Of a stretch of 64,000 nt of DNA, positions 36,640 to 50,000 are shown one piece after another. Both the position numbers and the translations under genes were made by a program. A model generated the notes under the pieces. The model was given only the letters and a program-made list of their open reading frames with translations. It was not told where the DNA came from and did no database searches. This DNA comes from Amphiura filiformis (taxonomy: Eukaryota > Echinodermata > Ophiuroidea > Amphilepidida > Amphiuridae), in NCBI RefSeq assembly GCF_039555335.1, contig NC_092628.1:73348713-73412712 (forward strand), written 5' to 3'. Every line of letters begins with the position of its first letter. The stretch's first letter is position 1.

Positions 36640-37596
36640 CAGGCTTCCCGTTAGTGTGCGTCATTGCGTCCAGACGCGTATTTTACAAATTTGGACGCAA
36701 GTTCACATGCCTGTAGACGCAGACAAAACTTCAAAATTTAATCATTAATTGATGATAAAAATAAGAAATTTTTATTCTTTTATATTTTTAAGATAATAAA
36801 AGCCCCAAAATTTTGACCCACCTGCTGAGAATTGATCGGGTAAATTCTGCAATATTTGTAAATGCAACGTCAGGAAATCGTGCACTTTTTGCATGATTTC
36901 CGTAACGATCGGCGCCGATCGCTGTTTGATGGGAAAGTCCCAATTGATGCAATTGTTTGTTTACAAAGCATGCTGCACTGACGATGTGCGGCTAACGTGC
37001 GGTTAATGTTTATTTAATTATTTATCACAACCTGACAATATTCAGTTTTTAATGTTTTAAGTTTATTTTCTCATAAATAATCTACGTTTCCTTTATTAGT
37101 ATTATTGTTACGATGTAAGCAATTTTTAAGACAAAATCCAAATGATAACCTTTTTTGTATTATTTGTGGCAGCGTGTATTTTAGCTTTATATCATCAACA
37201 ACATATTAATTAAAGAAACCCAGAAGTAAAAACTAAAAGTACGAAAATTTGCTAAAGATTGACAGACTTTGCACATGTTTTTGCAGCTGTTTCTGACCAT
37301 GTTTCTGACCAAAACTGACACAGAAATGAAAAAAATTATCATAGCGACTGGAGATGGAATATCACGGCGAAAATGCACTTTTATTTTATTTTAACCATCA
37401 ACATTTGATGAGGTGTAGACCCGGGCCCGGGGTATGTGTGTTAGCAACAAGGGGTTGCCGTTGCGTTTCCCGGTATGATTGATCGTGAATTTCAGATGGA
37501 CGCACAAAAATCTGTCTGGACGAAAGTTTTTTCAACCTTGGCAGCTAACTTGCGTCACACATGACGCACATTTTAAAAACCTTAACGGGAACCCTG
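36640..37596. mobile_element. DNA transposon remnant with CAGG..TCCCGTTA ends
   Basis: Ends CAGGCTTCCCGTTA and TAACGGGAACCCTG form terminal inverted repeats. Words such as GTGCGTCAT and GTCCAGAC also recur inverted just inside. The CAG start suggests hAT, but no matching target duplication is visible. No transposase frame. Confidence 0.55.
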
Positions 37597-37654
37597 CTGT
37601 CAATAAAAAAATATGATCATGAAAGACATGATCATTTTATTTATATGATTTGGG

Positions 37655-38996
37655 CGGGTATTTCCATAACCTGACCACCTTTTCTGACTACCTTTTCTGA
37701 CTACCTTTTCTGACCATCTTTTTTGACCATCTTATCTGACATTATTTTGATGTTTGCTTCATTTTTATTATCTTTACACTTTGCACAATAATGTTGTACC
37801 ATTCTGGATGTTAAGTGACATAAAATTGAAATTATCAAGTGAAATTTGTTTTGTTTTTCCAAAGATACTCAATACATTGAGTATCGTTGGTTTTTCACAG
37901 GGCAGTTAACTTCTCAGTTTAGAGAGGAGGCAATCATTTCAGGTGCTGGGTCAATAATTAAAAGTAAACACAATTACCACTTCACAAGGTCATATTCATG
38001 GTATTTGTCCATGTCACACATGTACATGCCCTGATATATTTAAAGGGTGCAGCATGAATGTGAATATGGGTTTAAGGGTAGGCCTATACGAGGTATTGTT
38101 GGTCGAAGCAGATTTTCATTAATATCTGAATCAATATTATTGAAAAATAACACTTTGCTGTTTTACAAAAGTTCATTCTACAAATCATATACTTTGAAAA
38201 CTTGTTTAATTTATTGTTAATGAGTTATGTACGTTTTACAAAAGTGTTGTTGTTTCAGCCATCTTTACAACATAACTCAAGAACCACAGGACCTACAAAA
38301 GTATAAATGTGATATTTGAATTATTCTACACGCTCGCTATGAATAAGCCCAATCGCCATTGTAACTTTCGGGGATGTGTGTGCAAAATTTTATTTTATTT
38401 GTTTTAAATAATTTCATATACCAAGAAAGTGTTGTAGTTTTTAAGTTTCAAGTTTTTATTTGGAAATTGCTTTTACATCAGTGGCACTCGATCCGATGGT
38501 GCATCCAAGACATTAAATATACAAACAAAACTGTATTAAACAAAACAAAATCAAAGGATACTCGACAAGCAAAAGGTACAAATAAATAAATCTAAAGTGA
38601 GAAAGAAATAACAACCATGTACCCTTAAAAATGTTGTTTATCTATTAACAATAACAAGTCCCAGAGAAAACCTCCCGGAAAACCTTGCAAATTATCACCC
38701 AGCATGACTGTCTTGATTATGGTGTAAAACACTAGGTCTAGGATCCAAAACATTCTCATCTATTAGTGCACAGTTCTTTAACTCCAATACATTTGTACAT
38801 TCATTGAATGACCTTTGAAAATTGGGGTACAAAAACTCATACTCTGCAACTTGAGGTCAAATTTTGCACTATGATTGTTTAGTTAATGTTATTGGACTAT
38901 GGCATTGGGATAAGGCCATTCAAATATCACAGGGCTCACTGTAAAACTGGTCAGAAAAGGTAGTCAGAAAAGGTGGTCAGGTTATGGAAACACCCG
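37655..38996. mobile_element. 1.3-kb element with ~47-bp inverted ends
   Basis: Left CGGGTATTTCCATAACCTGA followed by CCACCTTTTCTGACTACC is matched in reverse at 38945-38996, and ATTTGG occurs outside both ends. The inside is AT-rich with no recognisable protein. Confidence 0.7.
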
Positions 38997-39955
38997 ATTT
39001 GGTCACCCAATAAACAATGCATGAATGAATTCACCCGATCTTGAAGTTGAAACTCAAATGCCTTGAACTCTTAATCCCCAAGCCCCTTCCATTGCTATTT
39101 GTTGCAGTAACATCTACATGTACCAACTTTGAAATTTTTTGTCACATAGCTATTGAACATGTTTAAGTTGAAACAAGAAAAAACTATTTACAGTCATAGA
39201 CATAGGATAGATCTACCAAAAAAAAAATACAAGTTTACATGTTTACAATCAGTGACACTCAGTGACAGTCAATACAAAAGTATTCACATTTTATAAATTT
39301 ATTATATTATCAAAGAAAACATTGCTACCTGTATATTAAATTCCCGACAAATTTATTTTAAATTTAAGCTTACTAAATTTATACAGGTCCCTGTCAGATC
39401 TCCCGGGCAATCTCATTTACAAAAACACTGTTCATGGGGATGCGTGTCTCGTGTGTATTTAATCTGAACTGTGGCTGTGATATGAGGTTAAACCAATTTA
39501 ACCTTTTTCACTTACTTATTTTTAGAGGAAAGTTTTGGCCAATACAAAATATTATATCATTGCAAAATTTCGATACCTTTTTACCTTTTTGATATAAAAT
39601 AATTTTATCAATATTTAATGCAAATATTAATTTTGTTTGGCTACAAATTATAGTAATCATATTTAAATAAACTGGAAATGCCTTCATAATAAATAAACAA
39701 ATATGGCGAATTTTAGTTTCGGGAAACAGGCTGATGGAATCAATTAAACACACGATTTCGTGGAGATTTAAGCGTTATTTCTACATTGACAGAAGGTAAC
39801 TGATATGCGTTATATCTTCTGGTTATTAATAAGTTATTTCTGTCTGTCTTTTCTAAATTAATCACGGTACGTTTTCCTGTCAAAAGCGTTGTATTGTGTA
39901 CAGTATCAGAATTCCACAGCTTGGCACATTTTGTGTGTGGAGGAATGGAGGGGAC

Positions 39956-40933
39956 CAGCCCTCGAATTAAGGATCTAAAGGGGCACAGCAACTTTTTTAG
40001 GGCAAGTTGATAATTGCCTTGGATTTTCACTGAAAAGGCAAGGCAGCACGGCAATTTGTAATATTTCAAAAGGGCATCACGGCAACTGTTGAAAATTTTT
40101 CAAAAGCGAATAGATGCATTGCTGTCAGCTGAATTCGACTCTCAACCTTACACTAAAACTAACCCGATTGCTCAAAAAACCTGCTTAAATAATACAAAGC
40201 AGTCAAAAATCAACAGTTTAATTTAATTAAATTTTGCGATCCCAAGTTCTGAGCTGCAAAACTGACTCGAAACAGCTGTAACTTTGGTAATAATATTGAT
40301 CAAATTCGCCGGGATAAAAACTATTTCGTGCAAAACATATCTAGAGATGGGCTCACATGTATAAGATAAGACGATACCGGAAGGGTATCGCCATCGGTTT
40401 GCAATGGGAAGTCAATGTTTGCTAATCGATAGATCAATTGATTTGCCCAGCACTCGGATTTTGTTCACGACATGAGGAAGCTTAGTTACTATTAAACAGC
40501 GTTTCTGATTGGTCGATAGTAAGCTGAAGGTATTTCTCCAACCAATCGAGAAAATGAAGTCAGATTTCTAGCAACCAGATAATGTATAAAAGCCGATGTG
40601 ATTGGCTGAATATGTAAGCTTACGTACCTAGGGTACATGTAATGAATATTAATTCACAACAAACTATTGATTGATAGCTGGGTTACGATGCTCAAAATAG
40701 CGATCGTGTTCAAGATTTTCGATTTTAATTTTCCACAATTTTTCGGGTTTTAACCAGTACTTGTTAATGACTTTATAATGAAGGGGCAGGGCTGGCTGGC
40801 TAGGGCACCCACGGCAACTTCCTTAAAGGGCACTGCAAGTGACTGCCGCCGGTAAAGGAAATTTTTGAGGGGCATGGGGGGGTGGGCACCCACGGCAATA
40901 TGCCGTCGGTGCCGTGGGTTAATTCGAGGGCTG
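39956..40933. mobile_element. hAT-like non-autonomous transposon with perfect 8-bp target duplication
   Basis: Ends CAGCCCTCGAATTAA and TTAATTCGAGGGCTG are perfect 15-bp inverted repeats. GAGGGGAC flanks both sides (39948-39955 and 40934-40941), an exact 8-bp duplication. This is diagnostic of hAT-type insertion and implies a fairly recent event. G- and C-rich GGGCACCCACGGCAA strings lie near the right end. No transposase. Confidence 0.85.
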
Positions 40934-41401
40934 GAGGGGACGTGACTAGCCCTAGAACTCGGGCCATAGACAAGCGGCTAGGGGACGCAGGGGTAACCTT
41001 GTCAATCAAATACTTCATCTATTGTGTCCAATACTTAATCCGATAAGTGATCGATGTATATCTGTATCTGTATCTGTCTTGTCACGTACAAGCCCCATCT
41101 CTGGTTGTCGCAGACGTTGGGGGGGGGGGTCATGTGCAAAGTCGCGGTTAAATATTAAAGTGGGCCTTTGAAGTCAGCGTCTTGATGTTGATGGTTTCTA
41201 GATTGGTCTGGAATGTCTTGACGTTGACGTCGGGTGCGGTGCGTAGGATCAAGATCATGGAATTAAACTACGGCAGCGCACTTAATACTTTTACGAGGTG
41301 ATACAGCCAGGTACCTGGATTCAGCAGCACTCAACAACCCAAAATAATGATAATAATATTAATATTATAAGCAATATATAAGGTATATAAGATTTTTTTT
41401 A

Positions 41402-41688
41402 TTAACCCTAACCGCCAAGGGCTTTTTGGCGACGGGAAGGGAAAGAAGGAAAGAATAAAGAGAGAAAAGAAGGAAAGAAGTTGTTTGCTCTGGGTGGGAT
41501 TCGAACCTGAGACCCCTCGCATGCCAAGCACTCGGTCGGCGACACTTTGCCACGGGTCTTGGCTTCGCTGGCCAGTGAAACCGTGCCTATCACTTTGAGC
41601 GATTGCGTCATCACACCATGTGGGATGCATGCACGAACAGCGCATATATCAAGTAGTATTTTGTAGCATTCAGGAGCGTTAGGGTTAA
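41402..41688 (-). mobile_element. tRNA-like repeat, copy 1
   Basis: On the minus strand a TGGCAAAGTGTCGCCGACCG segment resembles a pol III A box, followed by GGTTCGAATCCCACC, a B box. The ends are TTAACCCTAAC and GTTAGGGTTAA, an 11-bp perfect inverted repeat. It could be a tRNA-derived SINE or a MITE that captured one. Reading frames here are incidental. Confidence 0.7.
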
Positions 41689-41726
41689 GGAAGCCTATAG
41701 GCCTACTGAGTTTCGATAGTGGTAAC

Positions 41727-42020
41727 CTAACCCTAACCGCCTAAGGGCTTTTTGGCGACGGGAAGGGAAAGAAGGAAAGAATAAAGAGAGAAAAGAAGGA
41801 AAGAAGTCGTTTGCTCTGGGTGGGATTCGAACCCGAGACCCCTCGCATGCCAAGCACTCGGTCGGCGACACTTTGCCACGGGTCTTGGACTTCGCTGGCC
41901 AGCGAAACCGTGCCTATATCACTTAGGGCGATTGCGTCATCACACCACGTGGGATGCATGCTCGAACAGCGCATATATCAAGTAGTATTTTGTAGCATTC
42001 AGGAGCGTTTATAGGGTTAA
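41727..42020 (-). mobile_element. tRNA-like repeat, copy 2
   Basis: A direct repeat of copy 1, about 40 bp further on and nearly identical, with the same B box and CCTAACCCTAACCG left end. Its right end carries a small insertion (GCGTTTATAGGGTTAA). The closeness implies recent tandem duplication or insertion at a preferred site. Confidence 0.7.
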
Positions 42021-42365
42021 AGAAATTTAAAATTTTTTGTATCATTATCATAGGCCTAAGTATGAATTCGTAACGTTATAATATTCATTATAATTATTCG
42101 CACGAACAGCATGACTAAAGAGCTTGTCATAAAATGTAGACCTAATATGAATACAAATACCAATTCAATTTAGCAGAAAAATGTTATATTAAAATGCGCT
42201 TTGTGATTTTTTATTTGGTTAAAACTGAGCACTTTAATAATTCTCAAATTGTATAATACAAATAGGAATGCGTCTTTTGAGTATAGGCCTAATACATATT
42301 TATTAGTATTATTTTTGTTTTTATTTATATATTGTGTTATTCAATTTTGAATTATGTTCAATTAT

Positions 42366-42680
42366 CCCAGCAAACACAAAATGCTTTTGAATTTTCGACA
42401 TCATTCGCAAAAGGTTAGAAAAGGTTGCCAGAAAATGTTAAATGTCGGGTTATATAAAGGGTATATATTAGGGAATAAAACTTTTTCATAACCTTTTCAT
42501 AACTTACTGCAAATATTGTCAAACATATCATTATTTAAGTGGTGACAAAATATTTGGCAAAAAAGTTTGCAGAAAATATTTTTCAATAACATTTTGAAAA
42601 CATTTAAAAAATATTGTTGTAGTGTGTTTCCATACAAAACGTTTGGAACACCACTTTAAAAACGTTTTGTGTTTGCCGGG
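42366..42680. mobile_element. MITE with CCCAGCAAACACAAAA ends
   Basis: CCCAGCAAACACAAAA at the left pairs with TTTTGTGTTTGCCGGG at the right. The centre is AT-rich with AAAAGGTT words. Non-coding. Confidence 0.7.
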
Positions 42681-43026
42681 ATGGCCTTTCAGACCTTCAC
42701 ATTAAAATGTAGATAACTTTGTAGCTTTATATTGTGATTTAACATAAAAGTTATTATTATTCATTATTTATAACATTCTGATGATTTTTCATTGTTATCA
42801 TAAATTTTTATTTCATTTCAAATTGTATTAAATATTTTATAATTATTTAACTTTTATTCCATGCAAACAAAAGTAGCGGGCCCGTACACGTTAAACTTGT
42901 ATCGTCGGATAATTGCCTATCGATTGGATTGATCATGGCTATAACTTAAGCTTAACTTTGGAGGACAATAGAATAACCATTGATTGACAAGGTTACCCTG
43001 CGTCCCCTAGCCGCTTGTGGCCATAG

Positions 43027-45828
43027 TATATCCGTTTTTACTTCCACAACCGAATACAAGCACAACGTACGGACCAATATATTTTTGTAAACATTTTAGG
43101 CCTATAACAAAATGTATATTTCATACAAATTGTACAACTAAAGTTTCTACCCTATGACCTATAAAAGTTGCCTGTTATCAAAGTGTCCGCAAAAAACTGG
43201 TCATCGCAAGTATCTTTGATGCTGAAAACTAAGGATATTCACGCAGGGACAGGCCAAAAACCTTACCTCGATCGTAAAATCCAGCCGATGCATGTCATAA
43301 ATAATTCATTATTCCATTGTGTAAATGACAGTGATTGTGTCCATGTATTGTTATTGCACCTGCGATCTCGCGCGAGACCAGTTGTCAAGCTGAATTTATA
43401 CTCGATCGCTGGATCACCACATGAATTCACCTCTCGAAAACCTCTACGAGGTTGTTGCATCGAGCACGCTGACTGGCTTAGCAATTATCAAAGTAGTTTT
43501 GTAAACCAATCAGGTTAGACATACTTTACTGGCGAGTCACATTAATTAATACCGTAAAAGGCCGTCGCGTTCATGGTATAAAGTCAGTTTCACACCTGTG
43601 ATTTAATGGAGCACATCCACAGCGCATTTGACAGATAAAAATGAAATGGGCAATTCTGAGCAACGGATTCCATGAAATGGACGATTATGTAAGTTATTCT
43701 ACAGGATCGGTAATAATTAACAGCTGGTCTGCTGTATTTGAAGTGCATATTGAAGTTTGTAAGTTTGTGACTTCGTATGTTATGTGCAATTGATATTATA
43801 GGAAGCTTAAATTGGCAGGCTCTCATGCAATGTATCCGTCTCTTCCGAACATATATGGACGTTCAGGGCAAGTCATACTGAAGTATGACTTGCCCACACA
43901 GGGTATACTTAACATGATAAAACCCACTTGAGAACACACAATCGCCAGTCATTTCTAAAGATGCATTTATACTCAATCGCTTTTGCAGAAATCTGAATCG
44001 CACGCATGATCAGTGCACTAAATCGCCGTCGTATTTGCCTGCTGAGCATGCGCATGAATCGCTGTTTTACAAAAGCGACACATAGGCCTATATTGACACC
44101 CTCTGTCGGTCAACGTTCTCTAGAATTGCACACATAACTTGTGCAGTTAACGACAATGATTCAGTCTGATGATGGGTATAAACACAGCTTTACACAATGA
44201 CTAATTTACATAGGCACAAAAGACCGTGTTCATGTACCGTTACTCAGCCAAACGGCGATAGTTATTGCAGACGCGCTAGACGACAATTAAAATAAGCCCT
44301 TTCGCAAATTTCAGAAGAGAGTGCATTGTGGGTAATATCCATGAAAAGAAAATTTTGAGAAATAAACACAGTGACTCGTGCAGTAGGCCTATATTTCATT
44401 GGGAGTGAACTTCGCACTTTAAAAAAAATGCTACCCATGTACCTATCTTGTGTTTTTCACATTCTCTGGTCCAGATGTCTTCTCAATACTTGCATACTAA
44501 CTGTAACAGGATTTCCCCCCTGTAAATGGCATGTTTTTCCATTATTTTGCAAGCCAAATAATCACGTGTTTTGCGGCTGCATCAAGGTATTTCTGTTGTG
44601 TACAACCCCTGCTCGTGTACGGTACTTAAGTTGTTTTTGTAAGTTTTGCATTGTATTCAGTGCGTACTGGTAACGTTAATCAGGAAGCGGCTTCTCCTTT
44701 GTGAAGATTTAGCAATCGCGGACGCTGATTGGGTGAAAGTCAGCTGATCAAGATTTTAGCGTGGTCTTGAGGTGGGCGATTGGAGAAACTTGTCAGACCA
44801 AGACTGATTCTGGACGACCAACAGACCGATCCGTGATGTGAGACTGACGATGACTGTGGGCAGACCGTGTTACGTGATGGATAGGCGAGTAGAAAACGAC
44901 GAGAGAAGACAATTTCGACAAATGAGCTCAAATGGACAGATGTTGTATTACCTTTGTGTGCTTTTCTGGAAGAATAAGACGAGAAATTGGAAGAGATGGA
45001 GATTGCCGTGACAATATTATCGTGTGTAAAAGACCGAGCAAAATTGACAGCAGCGAATGGACGATACAAATTCAAGTTTGACGAGTTGTAATTGTGACGG
45101 CATTTTACTTCGCGGTATGCTGAGAAATGGATCAAGTGAATTCAGCCTACTTCAAGCGCCATTTTTTGGCATACCTGCAAGGCAGCAATCCCGGTTGCAA
45201 ACTGGGCGCAATTTTAAGGGCTCATATTGAAATTCCCATACACAGGAAGGTGTGCGCCATCCTGCAGCTTTCCTGTGCTAGCCTTCTTATGTGAAAATCC
45301 TGGGCAGGGTGTATCACTGATGCATATAATCCATCCGTTTTATGACCGAGCTTTCCTGAGGCACGCGCTTAGTGAGGGGAATCCTGCCTTCTTTCTGTAT
45401 GAAAACGTGGTAGGGTATTTCAATATGAGCCCTAACTTATGAATAGAATACCGTTTACACCCACTCGGGTATAATAAATAAGTCCACCTTCGGCTATAAA
45501 CCCACCCCTTATGTTTCAAACCCTTATGGGAACAAGGGTGTGCTCGGGTATAAGCCCAGTAGTAATGTTAGCTATAGCCAAAATAATAAATTCTCGATCA
45601 TGAGGGCCTACTAGGGTACTACCAAAGACCGGCGCAAACACAGCTTTTGAGAATTGACCAATCACACGGTCGTTGCTAGGCAAGGTCAAGGTTCGGTCAT
45701 GCAGGTCGCGCGATCGTGTTATTCTATGAAAGTACGCTGACGCAGAAGGTACATCCTCTCATGATCAAGAATTTGTTATTTTGGCTATAATTTCTTAAAT
45801 CATATGAGTCATTCCATGCCAACTCACC
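43027..45828. other. Gene-poor stretch with slightly raised CpG
   Basis: I see no supported gene. Reading frames at 43168-43518 (+) and 44740-45135 (-) have no recognisable domain and overlap mostly unbiased sequence. A perfect 14-bp-arm hairpin (GGGCAAGTCATACT / AGTATGACTTGCCC) is at 43866-43895. CpG is more frequent around 43.2-45.3 kb than elsewhere, which may mark a distal promoter. Confidence 0.35.
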
Positions 45829-46722
45829 CAGGGGTTGGCAGGTGCCCAAATTTGTGCCTATTTTTGCATTTTTCTCAAAAATTATAGTACATTGGGGACA
45901 TGTAAGGTATATTATAGGGGCAAGGACTACAACTACTGCACTGGAAATTTTATTTCAGCAATCAGCACAGACAAAAGTTGTGGAGTTACAGTCAAAAATG
46001 AGGGAAAACTAATATTTGATCGGGGGCACTTCCATAACAGATATGCATCATGTGCCTCGGGATAGACCCCCTTTTTCAAACCGGCTTGTACCCAATGACC
46101 CCCTTTTTTGTGTTATGGTCCTACCTATTACCCAATGCCAATGACCCCCTTTAAAAAAATGTATGTACCGGTACTCAATGACCCCCCCCCCCTTTTTCTA
46201 TTTCCTGCTACCCAATGGCCCCCCTTTTAATTCCCAAATTTAGGTGGTATTTGTGTTCTCCTCCAGAAATAATGAGATTTTTCAAATTTCCAAGGTGGCC
46301 AAGTTGTTTTTCGCAGTTTGGCACTTATTTATGTGTACTTAATGATACTCTTTTGGCAATCCTGTACCCAATGACTCCCATTTTACAATTTGTTACCCCA
46401 ATGACCATCCGTTTTTCAAAGTTTCATACTGAATGACCCCATTTTTATTCAGGTTGTGTACTGAATGACCCCATATTTTTGTAATTGTACATTTGACCTG
46501 AATGCCCCCTGCCATTTCAGATAGGGAGTGCCTCCCCCGGGATTTGATCAATTAATCAAAAACTACTTGCTTTGAGTTGCTGAATTTTCAGTACAGTAGT
46601 TAGTCCTTGCCCATATAATATACATATCTTACTTGTCACCAATGTGCTATAATTTTTGAGAAAAATGCAAAAATAGGCACAAAATTGGCCAGGGGTGTAG
46701 TACATGTATGTACCCCCTTAAC
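45829..46722. mobile_element. Expanded copy of the 35.4-kb foldback MITE
   Basis: The outer parts share TTTTTGCATTTTTCTCAAAA, ATTATAGGGGCAAGGACTA and the TAGTAC..TACCCCCTTAA end with the element at 35366-35723. The middle carries an extra 500 bp of repeated CCCAATGACCCCC motifs (about 46080-46510). Non-coding. Confidence 0.6.
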
Positions 46723-47077
46723 CGGTAATTTACCGACTCACAACACTGGCACCAGACCCCTTTTATCTGAAACAAATGTTACCACTAGCTTTTATGAATA
46801 GCCAGTCAGCAAATCAATTTTCCACAAGACCATATACATTTGTAGGCAGACATATTTAATAATTTACCGGTATTTTGTTTTTCTTGCTTTATACCAAGTC
46901 CTCTTTTGCTGGTCGAAAGTATCCCCAAAGAAATCACCTTTATCACCTTCTGGGTTAAACAAATGCCATGCTGAATTACCTTTCTCTCAAGATAAATGGA
47001 AATCATTTAATTTCTGTATTTACATTTAGGTGGCATCTCTTGTATGAAGGACGCATAAAGTACACACTACATCAAGA

Positions 47078-50000
47078 ATGAGTCGACACAGGAGGTCTGG
47101 CTCTGCTGGTAGTCAAGACAGCCGCAGAAGTTCCTCACATACAGCAGGAAATGCCAAAGACGCCAAGACTAGCAAAGATACTGAATTCTACACTGAATGC
47201 AGAGCAGCCTATATTGCTATTGTTGGCAATCCACAGGATGGCATTACATCAAAAGACCAACTAGCACAAGGTAGATATAGAGAGCTTGCTTTGAAAGACT
47301 GACTATACAAGTACATTTTTGTAAAACAAACGTTTCCTCCCTTTTTCTCTCATGAATACGTTTTATATTGGGCCTTTTCAAATTTTGGTTTTCAGCCTTT
47401 TCAGGTGCCATTTCCTGGGTGTATTGCAACACCACAGCTAACCATATCGAATCATTGAATCAAAGAATTTGTCTCCCCTGTACAAAAATTCTTAGGTCTT
47501 TTGGTTTCTCAGCAGCATTAAAGGGGGTGTCTTCATCCCATCAATTGAACATGTCAATCAAATTTAGAGGTTAACCACAACTGTTATTATGCCTAAGTTG
47601 AAACAAGATTTGAAATATCCCATTGAATATTTGTTGCCATACCATTGTATGAAAAAATAAACTTTAACATAAAGACGTTGAGTCTCTTCCACATGTCTCC
47701 ACAGGCAATATACGTATAAACAAGGAACAAATTCTGCATCAATATTAGAATCTGTGCAGCTGGAAACCAGGCGTGGAGACAAACAATTTGTGAGACAAAG
47801 ATTTTGCGACCCGTCATATCAAAATAGGCAATTGTTGCATAAATTAAATTTTGGATAAATTGAAACAAAGTGAAGGAAGTGGTAAATAACAACCATTCAG
47901 AGCAGTAGTCAATAATGATGTTCAACTTTATACAGTAGATGCTGTTTATTATGAAATGCTCTTGATTACTTTTCAGTTTTACAACAGACTGGAAGAAATC
48001 CATCCCAGAAAACCCTTGGTAAACACTGGACATCTCAAACAAGTAAGTTTTTGTAATACCTGCCAACTAATTTGGGAAAACCTCAATCAACCCTTGCCCA
48101 AAATAGGAAAGAGAATATTTCTGTAAAGCATAAACTATAGTGATGTTTTCCTAAAAGTACACTGCATTGTGCAGAGTCAATAAAGCCCTCAATCAGTAAT
48201 TACATCTATAAAGGTCACTCCAAATCCAAAGAAAGAATTACATTAATCTGTTTGTATGGGAGTGCCAGGCATTTTTTTCCTGGTGGAGCAAATTGAAATG
48301 GGGTAAGGAAATCAGAAAAATTTTCCTAAAATTTTGCAATTATGGCACAAAATAATGTTTTCCTGACTGGGGAAAAACTGGTGGGGGGCAATTTCGGGGG
48401 AATGCTCCCTGGCACCACCACTGTTATTATCATTGTTTATATGTTTGCTTTGTTACTTTATATTTTATGAAAGGCTAATGCATAATATTGTTAAAATAAA
48501 TAGATCTTTCTTCAGTTGACAAAATACTGCAACTGCAATGTCAAATATTTTTATTATTTTCATTAAATATTTTGTTGTTTCTTTCAGATTTGCTGTGACT
48601 TACTCAAAACATAGTTGTTAACAATTTGTTACCATACTCTCACCTGTGTTACTTACTTCCACTTACAGAAAAGATGACTTATGATGATGTGTGTGCCGTC
48701 ATGAGAGAAATCCAACCTACAACAAGTGAGGAGCTAATGAAAGCCTTCAAGAAGATGGATATCAATGGCGATGGGTTCATTACTCACAACGAACTGGCTA
48801 AAGTACTTACTCAGGTATGAGGGGCTTTGATATCAATGGCGATGGGTTCATTACTCACAACGAACTGGCTAACGTACTCACTCAGGTATGAGGGTCTTTG
48901 ATATCAATGGCTATGGCTTCATTACTCACAACGAACTGGCTAAAGTACTTACTCAGGTATGAGGGGCTTTGATATCAATGGCGATGGGTTCATTACTCAC
49001 AACGAACTGGCTAAAGTACTTACTCAGGTATGAGGGGCTTTGATATCAATGGCGATGGGTTCATTACTCACAACGAACTGGCTAAAGTACTTACTCAGGT
49101 ATGAGGGTCTTTGATATCAATGGCGATGGGTTCATTACTCACAACGAACTGGCTAAAGTACTTACTCAAGGTATTAGGGGCTTTGATATCAATGGCGATG
49201 GGTTCATTACTCACAACGAACTGGCTAAAGTACTTACTCAGGTATGAGGGTCTTTGATATCAATGGCGATGGGTTCATTACTCACAATGAACTGGCTAAC
49301 ATACTCACTCAGGTATGAGGGTCTTTGATATCAATGGGGATGGGTTCATTACTCACAATGAACTGGCTAAAGTACTAACTCAGGTATGAGGGGATTTGAT
49401 ATCACTGGCGATGGGTTCATTACTCACAATGAACTGGCTAAAGTACTCACTCAGGTATGAGGGTCTTTGATATCAATGGCGATGGGTTCATTACTCACAA
49501 TGAACTGGCTAAAGTACTCACTCAGGTATGAGGGTCTTTGATATCAATGGGGATGGGTTCATTACTCACAATGAACTGGTTAAAGTACTCACTCAGGTAT
49601 GAGGGTCTTTGATATCAATGGCGATGGGTTCATTACTCACAATGAACTGGCTAAAGTACTCACTCAGGTATGAGGGTCTTTAATATCACTGGCGATGGGT
49701 TCATTACTCACAATGAACTGGCTAAAGTACTCACTCAGGTATGAGGGTCTTTGATATCACTGGCGATGGCTTCATTACTCACCATTAACTGGCTAAAGTA
49801 CTCACTCAGGTATGAGGGTCTTTGATATCAATGGCGATGGGTTCATTACTCACAATTAACTGGCTAAAATATTCGCTCAGGTATGAGGGTCTTTGATATC
49901 AATGGTGATGGGTTCATTACTCACAATGAACCGGCTAAAGTACTCACTCAGGTATGAGGGTCTTTGATATCAATGGTGATGGGTTCATTACTCACAATGA

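Larger units (their letters stand above)
40962..43026. mobile_element. 2-kb inverted-repeat element containing two tRNA-like repeats
   Basis: ACAAGCGGCTAGGGGACGCA followed by GGGGTAACCTTGTCAATCAA at 40969-41007 has an inverted copy at 42981-43017 with one base missing. The interior carries the two tRNA-like repeats and a small MITE (42366-42680). No transposase found. Confidence 0.6.

Noticed and set aside
43168-43518. 116-residue plus-strand frame
   Set aside because: No domain, no splice context, and composition like the surrounding intergenic DNA.
45127-45442. Frames containing MDQVNSAYFKRHFLAYLQG and PAFFLYENVVGYF, the latter resembling the ENV motif of cytosine methyltransferases
   Set aside because: Frames are short and in different phases, no other methyltransferase motif is present, and splice sites are unconvincing.
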